The notes beneath the pieces were generated by a model. That model saw only the letters and a list, made by a program, of their open reading frames with translations, ran no database searches and was not told where the DNA came from. DNA of 64,000 nucleotides. Origin: Blastocatellia bacterium. GTDB taxonomy: Bacteria > Acidobacteriota > Blastocatellia > UBA7656. Where the stretch lies: positions 62,001 to 126,000 of the forward strand of contig DATENM010000044.1 in assembly GCA_035275065.1 (NCBI GenBank), given 5' to 3'. A program made the translations under genes and the position numbers. Below are positions 18,714-25,384 of this stretch, one piece after another (the stretch's first letter is position 1; each line of letters starts with the position of its first letter).

Positions 18714-20117
18714 TTATTCCGTCTCGCTGCGGTGGCATCCCGCCGCTTCATTGTCTTTGATCCACACGGTCTTGATGTTGACGAATTCGCGGATGCCGAA
18801 GACGCTCAGCTCGCGCCCGTAGCCGCTGCGTTTGACGCCGCCGAACGGCAGGCGCGGGTCGCTCGCCACCATGCCGTTGATGAAGACGCATCCCGCCTCG
18901 ATCTCTTCGATAAACTGCTGCCGCTCGGCTTCATCATTCGTCCAGGCGCTGCTGCCGAGGCCGAATTCTGTGGCGTTGGCCAGGCGAATCGCTTCGTCAA
19001 TGTCGCGGACGCGAAACAGCGAAGCCACCGGGCCGAAGAGTTCTTCGCAATAAGCCGGCGCGTTTTCGGGGATACCGGCCAGCGCCGTCGGCGCGTAAAA
19101 GTTGCCGGGGCGATCCAGTCGCTTGCCGCCGGTTAGAAGCCGCGCGCCGGCTTCGACCGAATTGCGCACCTGCGCGTCGAGGTCTTCGAGAATGTCTGCC
19201 GTCGCCAGCGGCCCGATGTCGGTCGCTTCATCGAGCGGGTCACCGATTACCAGCGCCTCCATTTCGCGGACGAAGCGCTGTTCGAATTCATCAGCGATCC
19301 GTTCGTGAATGATGAAGCGTTTCGCGGCGATGCAAGACTGGCCGTTGTTGATCGTGCGCGCCTTGACGGCGGTGGTCGCGGCTTCGTCAAGGTCGGCGCT
19401 CGGCATGACGATAAACGGATCGCTGCCGCCTAGCTCAAGCACCGTCTTCTTGATGCGCTTGCCGGCCTGCTCGGCGACGCGGCTGCCCGCAGGCTCGCTG
19501 CCGGTCAACGTCGCCGCCACGACGCGGGGGTCATCAAGCACCCGCGCCACCTGGTCCGAGCCGACGAGCAAGGTTTGAAATGTGCCTTCGACGAAACCGG
19601 CGCGGCAAAAAACCTCTTCGATGGCCAGCGCGCATTGCGGCACGTTCGAAGCGTGCTTGAGCAACCCGACATTGCCGGCCATCAAGGCCGGCGCGGCAAA
19701 CCGAAAGACCTGCCAGAACGGAAAGTTCCACGGCATCACCGCCAGCACCGGCCCGAGCGGTTGGTAATGAATATAACTTTTGCTCGCGTTGGTCTCGACC
19801 ATTTCATCGGCAAGAAACGCCTCGGCATTCTCGGCGTAGTAGCGACAGACCCAGGCGCATTTTTCGGCCTCGGAGATGGCCGCCTTGATCGGTTTGCCCA
19901 TCTCGATGGTCATCACGCGCGCGAAGCGGCCTTTGTCTGATTCGAGCACCTCGGCGGCGCGCATCATCTTCTCGCGGCGTTCTTGAAAGGGCGTGCGCCG
20001 GTGGGCGCGGAAGGTGTCAGCGGCGAGTCGCAGCTTGCGCTCAATGTCTGCGTCGGTCAGCGGCTCGAAGGACTTCAAGGTTTCGCCGGTCGCGGGATTG
20101 ATCGTTGCGATTGCCAT
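18714..20117 (-). CDS. NAD(P)-dependent aldehyde dehydrogenase, SSADH-like
   Basis: A 467-aa aldehyde dehydrogenase closest in feel to succinate-semialdehyde dehydrogenases. It opens with the class-typical [15 protein letters not shown], has the cofactor-site [22 protein letters not shown] region, general base Glu in [10 protein letters not shown], catalytic Cys in [12 protein letters not shown], and [15 protein letters not shown] near the end. GAGGT about eight bases before the ATG at 20117 fixes the start; the longer frame to 20180 is not needed. The aldehyde is not certain. It is divergent from the amidohydrolase at 20346 with a repeat hairpin between them. Confidence 0.9.
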   Translation of the reverse strand: MAIATINPATGETLKSFEPLTDADIERKLRLAADTFRAHRRTPFQERREKMMRAAEVLESDKGRFARVMTIEMGKPIKAAISEAEKCAWVCRYYAENAEAFLADEMVETNASKSYIHYQPLGPVLAVMPWNFPFWQVFRFAAPALMAGNVGLLKHASNVPQCALAIEEVFCRAGFVEGTFQTLLVGSDQVARVLDDPRVVAATLTGSEPAGSRVAEQAGKRIKKTVLELGGSDPFIVMPSADLDEAATTAVKARTINNGQSCIAAKRFIIHERIADEFEQRFVREMEALVIGDPLDEATDIGPLATADILEDLDAQVRNSVEAGARLLTGGKRLDRPGNFYAPTALAGIPENAPAYCEELFGPVASLFRVRDIDEAIRLANATEFGLGSSAWTNDEAERQQFIEEIEAGCVFINGMVASDPRLPFGGVKRSGYGRELSVFGIREFVNIKTVWIKDNEAAGCHRSETE

Positions 20118-20219
20118 GAGAATCAACCTCGTAGGAATGGGAGTAGAGCCAGGCAGCGACTCACTACAGAAGCCTAGCACAGGCGCAAGCGGTTGATCAC
20201 TCGCTTGCAGTAGGGGATT

Positions 20220-20291
20220 GCCACAAAGTCACAAAGCCACGAAGGAACACGAAGAGCATAGTGATGCTTCGTGGCTTCGTGGCTTTGTGGC
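20220..20291. repeat. Octamer palindrome (CCACAAAG/CACGAAG units)
   Basis: Units such as GTCACAAAGCCACGAAG on the left pair with CTTCGTGG, CTTCGTGG and CTTTGTGG on the right (20266-20291). Unlike the others it lies between two divergent start codons (20117 and 20346), so it is not a terminator site for either gene. A smaller GCAAGCG/CGCTTGC stem lies just before it. Confidence 0.8.
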
Positions 20292-20345
20292 AGTTTTCTT
20301 GATTTGTTACGATGGCGACAAGATTTTTCGACAAAGGATCAAGCA

Positions 20346-21194
20346 ATGGCGAAAGCGATTGACATGCATGTGCATCTGCCGACGGCGAGCTTTCTCGACG
20401 GCGCGATCAAACCGTTTCGCGCCGCCGCCGAGACTTTCTTTCGCACCACTGTGCCGGTGCGCCGGATGGACGAGGTCGCCCGCCTCTACGAAGAACTCGA
20501 CATCATCGGCGTGCTGCTGGCCTGGGATGCCGAGACCGCTACGGGCATGCCGCCGCTGACGAATGATGAAGTCGCCGAGGTCGTCAAAGCCTACCCGGGC
20601 CGCTTCATCGGCTTTGCCTGCGTTGATCCGTGGAAAGGCGAGCGGGCGGTTGCCGAGATGGAACGCGCCATCGCCGAGCTAGGGATGAGCGGCGCGAAGT
20701 TTCATCCCGGCGTGCAGGCGTTCTATCCGAACGACGCGCGCTTTTATCCGCTCTATGAAAGGATCACCGAGTTGAAAGTCCCTGCGCTCTTCCACACAGG
20801 CACGAACGCTCTGGGCGCGGGCACCCCCGGCGGCCTCGGCGTGCGCATGGATTACACGCGCCCGATCTATCTGGATCACGTCGCCGTGGATTTTCCCGAG
20901 CTGACGATCATCGGCGCGCACCCGGCATGGCCGTGGCACGAAGAGATGCTGGCGATCATCGCTCACAAAGCGAACGTCTTCATGGATCTGTCGGGCTGGT
21001 CGCCGAAGTATATCCCGAAGGCGATTATGGACGAAGCGCGCACGCGCTTGCAGGATCGCATCCTCTTCGGCAGCGATTACCCATTTATCACGCCGTCGCG
21101 CTGGCTTGCGGATTTTGATTCGCTGGAAGGATTCAAGCCGGAAGTGCGGCGGAAGATTCTCTACGACAACGCCGCACGTCTCTTGAAGTTGTAG
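20346..21194 (+). CDS. Amidohydrolase-2 family metal hydrolase
   Basis: A 282-aa TIM-barrel hydrolase or decarboxylase of the amidohydro-related (ACMSD-like) family. It shows the N-terminal metal motif DMHVHLP, a substrate-side GAKFHPGVQ, FHTGTN, IGAHPAWPWHEE, and the C-terminal Asp in LFGSDYPFITP. AAGGATC before ATG 20346 supports the start; the frame upstream to 20271 lies in the repeat. Members act on ring-cleavage products or cyclic esters; the substrate here is unknown. It has no signal peptide, so it acts in the cytoplasm. Confidence 0.88.
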   Translation: MAKAIDMHVHLPTASFLDGAIKPFRAAAETFFRTTVPVRRMDEVARLYEELDIIGVLLAWDAETATGMPPLTNDEVAEVVKAYPGRFIGFACVDPWKGERAVAEMERAIAELGMSGAKFHPGVQAFYPNDARFYPLYERITELKVPALFHTGTNALGAGTPGGLGVRMDYTRPIYLDHVAVDFPELTIIGAHPAWPWHEEMLAIIAHKANVFMDLSGWSPKYIPKAIMDEARTRLQDRILFGSDYPFITPSRWLADFDSLEGFKPEVRRKILYDNAARLLKL

Positions 21195-21202
21195 CGTCTC
21201 CA

Positions 21203-21243
21203 CGAATGAGCGCGAATTTCATTCCCCCATCCGCGCTCATTCG
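21203..21243. terminator. Bidirectional hairpin between convergent genes
   Basis: CGAATGAGCGCG (21203-21214) and its perfect inverse at 21232-21243 form a 12-bp stem between the convergent stops at 21194 and 21266. The T tract is weak, so the terminator role is inferred from position. Confidence 0.6.
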
Positions 21244-21265
21244 CAGAGAGTAAGAAACTTTACAA

Positions 21266-21748
21266 TCAGTGATTGAACAGCCACTCCTCGAAGATGCGTG
21301 ACTCTTCCTTCTTGCCGCTGAAGCGGGCGCGGTTGCGACCCGTCAGCGCCAGCACTTCGGCGTGGTGCTGGCCGGCGCGGTCGCCGATGCGCTCGAAATA
21401 CTTGTAGAGCCGCGCAATCTGCTCGACCGATTCCTGCGCCGCTTCGACCGTCTTGAAGCTCAGGGCGTTGCGAAAGAAACGGCTGTAGGTGTTCTGGTCG
21501 CGCGCCGTCGTCGTGTACAGGTCGAAGTAGCCTTGAATCAATCCGGCGCTCTGCAAAACGCCGGCGACGTAGCTCGGACGTGTGCCGACCTGGCGGGCGA
21601 TTTCGCCGATGTCTACGGTGCCCGCGCGGTGCAGTTCGAGAATGCGGTTCTTCTTTGAGTCTTTGCGCGTCGCGCGTTTTGGCTGCCGACCTTCGACCGG
21701 CGGCGCAAACGGCAGCGGCGCGGTTTCGTTAAACAATATTTCCTGCAT
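21266..21748 (-). CDS. Conserved small helix-turn-helix protein
   Basis: A 160-aa protein, last in the operon 23138 to 21266. The centre (ILELHRAGTVDIGEIARQVGTRPSYVAGVLQSAGL) reads as a homeodomain-like helix-turn-helix, flanked by a basic linker and a helical C-terminal half. It has an AGGAGG site close to the ATG. It follows the SWIM/Rad52 gene by 46 bp, so it may be a DNA-binding accessory of that system. No closer family is recognised. Confidence 0.75.
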   Translation of the reverse strand: MQEILFNETAPLPFAPPVEGRQPKRATRKDSKKNRILELHRAGTVDIGEIARQVGTRPSYVAGVLQSAGLIQGYFDLYTTTARDQNTYSRFFRNALSFKTVEAAQESVEQIARLYKYFERIGDRAGQHHAEVLALTGRNRARFSGKKEESRIFEEWLFNH

Positions 21749-21794
21749 GATTAATCCTCCTACTGCTCACAGGAAAGCGATGGCGGCAGACGCT

Positions 21795-22781
21795 TCAGCC
21801 GGCGTGGCGGATTTCCACCTCGTCAGGCGTCTTCGATTTCAGATAATCGATGAAGGTGCTGGCCGCCTTGCGCGATAATTCTTCGGGACGGCACTTCAAC
21901 TGCTCAAGGCACTGCGCCTCGGCGTTGATGCCGTGGGCGTTGGCAATCGCGCGAATCGCTACGAGCTGTTTGGGCGTCACCAGATCGGCCATAGTCTTCG
22001 CCACAGGGTCGCGCGGGAATTGCGACTGCGCGAGCGCGGCACTCGGCTTCTTCTGCGATGCCGCCTCTTCTTCCTTGCGATAGAGCTCGCGGGCGATGCC
22101 GAATTTGACCGCGGCGCGCTTCAACGCGTCGTGCTCGGCCTTCTTGATCCCCTTCTCGTCATAAGCCGAGCCGGTGCCGACGCCCTGGCGGGTGACGCCT
22201 TGAATGGTGATCGAAGCCGTCACCGCGACGAAATCGCCGATCTGCTTAATCGAAATCACCTCGTGCGACCAGTCGGGGCAGATGCGGTCAAGCAAGTCCG
22301 CGACGACATGCCACTCGACGTAATCCACTTCATGCTCGCGGCCCGCGCGGTCTGTCCAGCCGACGCGCTGGCGGATCAATTCCGGCGACAGGGCATGCGA
22401 CAGCTCTTTCAAGGTTTCGGCAAACGGCATCGCAATCACCTGTCCGCCATCGCCGTTGCGGTGGTCTGCGTCAACCGCTTCGATCTCAGGCTGCGGCTCG
22501 GCGGTCACTTCGCCGGTGAATTCGTCGGGCGGCTCAAGGTGAAACTTCACCGCCAGGATGTGCTCACAACGGTAGCGCGGCTCCGTTTCGACGCGCTCTT
22601 CATAATCGGCGCAGGAACAGCGCACGCGGCCCTCTTCGTCGCGCCAGACGCGGAACGTCTCTTTGCGGATGCCGGGGCTAGAGACGTTAAAGCCTTCGTA
22701 GTCGCGCTCGACCATGCCCATTGCGGCAATCGTCTTGGCGCGATTGATCGCCAGATTGGTTTGCTCAACTGCTGCGCTCAT
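21795..22781 (-). CDS. SWIM zinc finger fused to a Rad52-family annealing protein
   Basis: A 328-aa DNA-repair-type protein in two parts. Residues 40-80 form a SWIM zinc motif with ligands C55, C57, C72 and H74 (RCSCADYE...YRCEH). Residues about 120-245 match the Rad52/Rad22/DdrA single-strand-annealing fold: LSHALSPELIRQRVGW, VDYVEWHVVADLLDRI, VTASITIQGVTRQGVGTG and KKAEHDALKRAAVKFGI. A tail of about 55 residues (TPKQLVAIRAIANAHGI) resembles tails of phage annealing proteins. It overlaps the upstream gene by 4 bp (ATGA), so translation is coupled. The Rad52 call is from motif recall; the SWIM ligands are seen directly. Confidence 0.85.
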   Translation of the reverse strand: MSAAVEQTNLAINRAKTIAAMGMVERDYEGFNVSSPGIRKETFRVWRDEEGRVRCSCADYEERVETEPRYRCEHILAVKFHLEPPDEFTGEVTAEPQPEIEAVDADHRNGDGGQVIAMPFAETLKELSHALSPELIRQRVGWTDRAGREHEVDYVEWHVVADLLDRICPDWSHEVISIKQIGDFVAVTASITIQGVTRQGVGTGSAYDEKGIKKAEHDALKRAAVKFGIARELYRKEEEAASQKKPSAALAQSQFPRDPVAKTMADLVTPKQLVAIRAIANAHGINAEAQCLEQLKCRPEELSRKAASTFIDYLKSKTPDEVEIRHAG

Positions 22782-22960
22782 CTTCCGACCTCGCTTTCGT
22801 AAATCGCTTTTGCTGGTTGCTCGCTCATAACGGCGGCGGCCCGTGATTCAGATTCGACGGCCCCAAGCCGCGCTTCCAGCTCGCGCACCTGGCGGCTCAG
22901 CTCCTGCACACGCCGCCACAGTGCCTCAAAGTCTTCCCATACTTCAGAAGGGCAGGACAT
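22778..22960 (-). CDS. Small coiled-coil protein upstream of SWIM/Rad52
   Basis: A 60-aa acidic helical protein (MSCPSEVWEDFEALWRRV, then heptads VQELSRQVRELEARLG). It overlaps the next start by 4 bp and the previous gene by 17 bp, and AGGAAGG lies before its ATG at 22960. Tight coupling to the SWIM/Rad52 gene argues that it is a real partner or oligomerisation factor. No family is recognised. Confidence 0.7.
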   Translation of the reverse strand: MSCPSEVWEDFEALWRRVQELSRQVRELEARLGAVESESRAAAVMSEQPAKAIYESEVGR

Positions 22961-23138
22961 CGCTTTTGCCTTCCTGCGCCGGCAAAGGCGCGGCACCTAT
23001 CGCTTCCTGCAACTCGGAGATGAACTCCATCTCCGCTTCCAACTGCGCCGACCAGAACTCGTAGCCCTGCCAGGCGCTCCAGTCGGCCCACTCATCCATG
23101 TCTATGCGATAGCTCGTTTTTTCTTCCTGGTTCTTCAT
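22944..23138 (-). CDS. Small acidic protein, first gene of the SWIM/Rad52 operon
   Basis: A 64-aa acidic, tryptophan-rich protein (MDEWADWSAWQGYEFWSAQLE). The start at 23138 is set by AAGGGG six bases upstream; the open frame continues to 23519 only through the regulatory spacer and the opposite gene, which is not real coding. It is the first gene after a strong promoter with operator half-sites. Acidic small proteins in such positions can be DNA mimics or binding partners, but nothing shows that here. Confidence 0.7.
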   Translation of the reverse strand: MKNQEEKTSYRIDMDEWADWSAWQGYEFWSAQLEAEMEFISELQEAIGAAPLPAQEGKSDVLPF

Positions 23139-23153
23139 AGCTATCCCCTTCTT

Positions 23154-23231
23154 TGTTTCATACGTGAAACATTGTATCACGGTTCCGAAATTTGTTTCAA
23201 GTATAAAATAATATGTTGCATCTGTGATACA
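23154..23231. promoter_or_regulatory. Operator array of five TGTWTCA half-sites
   Basis: Half-sites on the plus strand begin at 23154 (TGTTTCA), 23173 (TGTATCA) and 23193 (TGTTTCA), spaced 19 and 20 bp. Inverted copies lie at 23165-23171 (TGAAACA) and 23225-23231 (TGATACA). The first and the 23165 copy form a perfect dyad TGTTTCA-TACG-TGAAACA. They cover the leftward -35, -10 and transcript start, and the rightward promoter spacer. The adjacent XRE protein is the likely ligand. Confidence 0.75.
23171..23200 (-). promoter_or_regulatory. Promoter of the SWIM/Rad52 operon
   Basis: On the minus strand TTGAAA (23195-23200), an 18-nt spacer and TACAAT (23171-23176) give five of six consensus bases in each box. 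Both boxes overlap operator half-sites, so repressor binding would block polymerase. The predicted leader is about 25 nt. Confidence 0.75.
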
Positions 23232-23245
23232 GGCTGTGTTATAAG
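23216..23245 (+). promoter_or_regulatory. Promoter of the XRE/ImmA operon
   Basis: TTGCAT (23216-23221), 18 nt and TATAAG (23240-23245) make a moderate promoter. A GTGATACA half-site (23224-23231) lies in the spacer, which suggests autorepression. AAGGAGGG (23256-23263) serves the ATG at 23272. Confidence 0.55.
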
Positions 23246-23271
23246 TATGATAGGTAAGGAGGGTCTTATCG

Positions 23272-23700
23272 ATGACCGAACCCGCATTGAATATTGTTGA
23301 GTTAGGGGAGTACGTGAAGCGCAAGAGGTTGGAAGAGAAGCTATCGCTGCGGCAGGTGGCGACCAACATCAGTGTCAGCGCCTCGACGCTTTCGCGAATT
23401 GAGAATGGCATTGGCGTGCCCGACAGCGCGACGCTGGCGCGGCTGGCGGCGTGGCTGGGCATCCCGCTTGAGCGGCTGATGCGCGGCTCGCTGGTCGAGA
23501 CCGGCGAGGCCGCCGCCACGGCCTACGTCGAGCCGGTGATCTATTACCCGACCGAGTCCATGCCGAGCATCGTCGAAGCCCACCTCAGGGCCGACCGCAA
23601 TCTGAAGCCAGACATGGCGAAAGCCCTGGCCGAGTTGTTCCGCGTCGCTTATACTCAATTCGCCACGAAGCCGAACGAGACGACTGAGACGAATGAATAG
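23272..23700 (+). CDS. XRE-family repressor
   Basis: A 142-aa regulator with an N-terminal HTH_3 domain: GEYVKRKRLEEKLSLRQVATNISVSASTLSRIENG, quoted here as RQVATNISVSAS and TLSRIENG, then LARLAAWLGIPLERLMRG. The C-terminal half (PTESMPSIVEAHLRAD, KALAELFRVAY) may dimerise or be the target of the next gene product. It overlaps the ImmA/IrrE gene by 8 bp. In DdrO/IrrE and ImmR/ImmA systems this gene order joins a repressor with the protease that inactivates it. Confidence 0.9.
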   Translation: MTEPALNIVELGEYVKRKRLEEKLSLRQVATNISVSASTLSRIENGIGVPDSATLARLAAWLGIPLERLMRGSLVETGEAAATAYVEPVIYYPTESMPSIVEAHLRADRNLKPDMAKALAELFRVAYTQFATKPNETTETNE

Positions 23701-24325
23701 TCAAGAGCCGCAGCCGACTCAACCGATAGATGAGCTGCTACCGCCGACGGCCAAGCGCCGCGTCTATGAGCGCATCGCGCTCAAGGTGCGCGAATTCGCC
23801 GGCGCCCCCCTGGATCAGCCGCTCGACCCCTGGAAACTGGCGCCCTTTGTGAAGATTCGCGTGATGAGCCTGCGCGACGTGCAGGGCTTATCGATGGAGA
23901 GCCGGCGCGTGCTGTTGGGCGATAACGGCAAGGCGTGGTCGGGCGGCGCCAGCCGCCCGCTGCCCGACGGCTCGCGATTGGTTTTCTTGAATCCAAACCA
24001 CACGCGCGAGCGCCAGGCGGCGACCTTGATGGAAGAGATTTGCCACGTCCTGCTCGGCCATTCGCCGACCCGATTGATGCATGAAGAAGAGACCACCAAG
24101 GGCGTGCGCTTCCGCAACTTTGACAAGAATCAGGAAGAGGTCGCTTACGCGGTCGGCGCGGCGTCGCTGATTCCCTACTTTCCGCTCAAGCACGCGGTGC
24201 TGGCCGGACTGACTTCCGACGTCATCGCCCGACGCTTCGGGGTCAGCCGCGATCTGGTCGAATACCGCATCAAAGTCTGCCGCCTCTGGACCGACTACAA
24301 ATCCCGCCGCGTCCAGGCCAGCTGA
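23693..24325 (+). CDS. ImmA/IrrE-like (COG2856) protein with altered zinc motif
   Basis: A 210-aa protein of the ImmA/IrrE (DUF955) class. The helix that normally reads HExxH is ATLMEEICHVLLGH here, so the first zinc histidine is Glu; the second His and the GH after it remain. A later EEVAYAVGAASLIPYF fits the third-ligand region, and RFGVSRDLVEYRI resembles the C-terminal HTH-like part. Family members cleave or bind XRE repressors after stress. Whether this one still binds zinc is open. The 8-bp overlap with the repressor gene supports joint function. Confidence 0.85.
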   Translation: MNSQEPQPTQPIDELLPPTAKRRVYERIALKVREFAGAPLDQPLDPWKLAPFVKIRVMSLRDVQGLSMESRRVLLGDNGKAWSGGASRPLPDGSRLVFLNPNHTRERQAATLMEEICHVLLGHSPTRLMHEEETTKGVRFRNFDKNQEEVAYAVGAASLIPYFPLKHAVLAGLTSDVIARRFGVSRDLVEYRIKVCRLWTDYKSRRVQAS

Positions 24326-24378
24326 CCAGTAGTTATACCGCCCAGAATACGAATGTTATGTTGGAGGATGATTGAGCC

Positions 24379-24642
24379 ATGCCAACGCCAGGTCCAAGGA
24401 CAAATTCCGGCAGCAACTTGAATCGCCAGTGGAATGTGGGTGCGGCTCACGCGCTCTATCACCAGCATGGGAAGTGGTTCATGCCTCTCCAACACTTCCC
24501 CGGCGCGTACTTTGATCCGAATGGGTATGTCCAGTTCGAAACAGAGGGGGAATACCGCAAGTCTCCCCACTTGAACATTGGACGGCGAGTAAACGTCAGA
24601 GAAGGCATTAAGAATATGCCAGAATACCAACCCGTGAAATAG
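24379..24642 (+). CDS. Small protein resembling an HNH-associated domain
   Basis: An 87-aa protein. The segment FPGAYFDPNGYVQFETEGEYRKSP and the following LNIGRRVNV recall a short domain that I associate with the N-terminus of some HNH nucleases, but no HNH motif is present. GGAGG at 24363-24367 lies 11 bases upstream of ATG, a bit far. Base composition is less GC-rich than the flanks. It could be a detached or degraded domain. Confidence 0.55.
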   Translation: MPTPGPRTNSGSNLNRQWNVGAAHALYHQHGKWFMPLQHFPGAYFDPNGYVQFETEGEYRKSPHLNIGRRVNVREGIKNMPEYQPVK

Positions 24643-24676
24643 GGCGTAGGAGAAAGGGTGGTATAGCAATACATTC

Positions 24677-24745
24677 CAGCGGACGCCCTGTGGGATGCGT
24701 TTTCGCTTGTGTACGCATCATCCGTGGCCCACAGGGCGTCCGCTG
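24677..24745. repeat. 18-bp palindrome with inner stem
   Basis: CAGCGGACGCCCTGTGGG (24677-24694) pairs perfectly with 24728-24745. An inner GATGCGT (24694-24700) and ACGCATC (24713-24719) extend the structure. It sits between the small orphan and the BrnT/BrnA pair, two convergent units, and could terminate both or mark a mobile repeat. Confidence 0.8.
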
Positions 24746-24764
24746 AATTTGATCGTTGATCCCC

Positions 24765-25034
24765 CTATTTTGCAGCCGTCTCTTCACCAATCTTCTCTTG
24801 CAGCCACAGATTCAACAGAGTCTCTCGTGATACTCCCCTGCGCCTAGCTAGCTTAGTTATTTGTGCTGACAGCTTTCTCTCTACAGGGTAGTAGATTGCC
24901 TCTGATTGAATATCTACTTCGAACTCGACCGGTTTCGTCTGCTCCCAATACTCGCTTAGGTCGTGGGTATCCCAGAATTCGCCAATCTCCTGGTAGGAGT
25001 TTGCCTTCGAAATTGAGCTTTTACTTTTTCCCAT
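24765..25034 (-). CDS. BrnA/CopG-type antitoxin
   Basis: An 89-aa antitoxin with the CopG_antitoxin signature (EIGEFWDTHDLSEYWEQT, then VEFEVDIQSEAIYYPV) and a ribbon-helix-helix-like tail (AQITKLARRRGVSRETLLNLWLQEKI). It begins 14 bp inside the toxin gene. It should bind the toxin and autorepress the operon. Codon use is more AT-rich than in the neighbours, which suggests acquisition. Confidence 0.85.
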   Translation of the reverse strand: MGKSKSSISKANSYQEIGEFWDTHDLSEYWEQTKPVEFEVDIQSEAIYYPVERKLSAQITKLARRRGVSRETLLNLWLQEKIGEETAAK

Positions 25035-25305
25035 ATCTCTTCCGTTCCGGCCTAGTCATATCTCGCGCTGAAAGGATCAAGGCACGGTTATCCCTCTTCA
25101 AGACAAAGAAGATCACCAAATACCGGCCTGCTTCGGTTTGTCCCATCGCCGAATAAACATCTTCTCCTCGACGATGTCCTTTTTCAACAAAACGGAAGCG
25201 AGGCGAACCGGCAAGTACCTGTTTAACTTCTTCCTTTTTAACGGCATGTTTTCGCTCAAGTTTGTCTAAGATGTCCTCCAGCCAAATGATGCCGCTAATT
25301 CTCAT
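25021..25305 (-). CDS. BrnT-family ribonuclease toxin
   Basis: A 94-aa protein with the BrnT pattern: GIIWLEDILDKLERKH at the start, a middle strand set (YLVIFFVLKRDNRALILSARDM) and the closing TRPERKRYGKK. BrnT toxins cleave RNA and are neutralised by BrnA. The toxin gene comes first and overlaps the antitoxin, the usual order for this type II system. Confidence 0.82.
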   Translation of the reverse strand: MRISGIIWLEDILDKLERKHAVKKEEVKQVLAGSPRFRFVEKGHRRGEDVYSAMGQTEAGRYLVIFFVLKRDNRALILSARDMTRPERKRYGKK

Positions 25306-25384
25306 TCACAAGTGAGTATGCTTTGGAGTTAGCTTGTCGGCAAGCTCTGGCCCGTTTTCTTTTCGGGCATATTTTCATTGACCA

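Noticed and set aside
23139..23519. Extension of the 64-aa gene to 191 aa
   Set aside because: The extra part runs through the operator region and antisense to the XRE gene. AAGGGG fixes the start at 23138.
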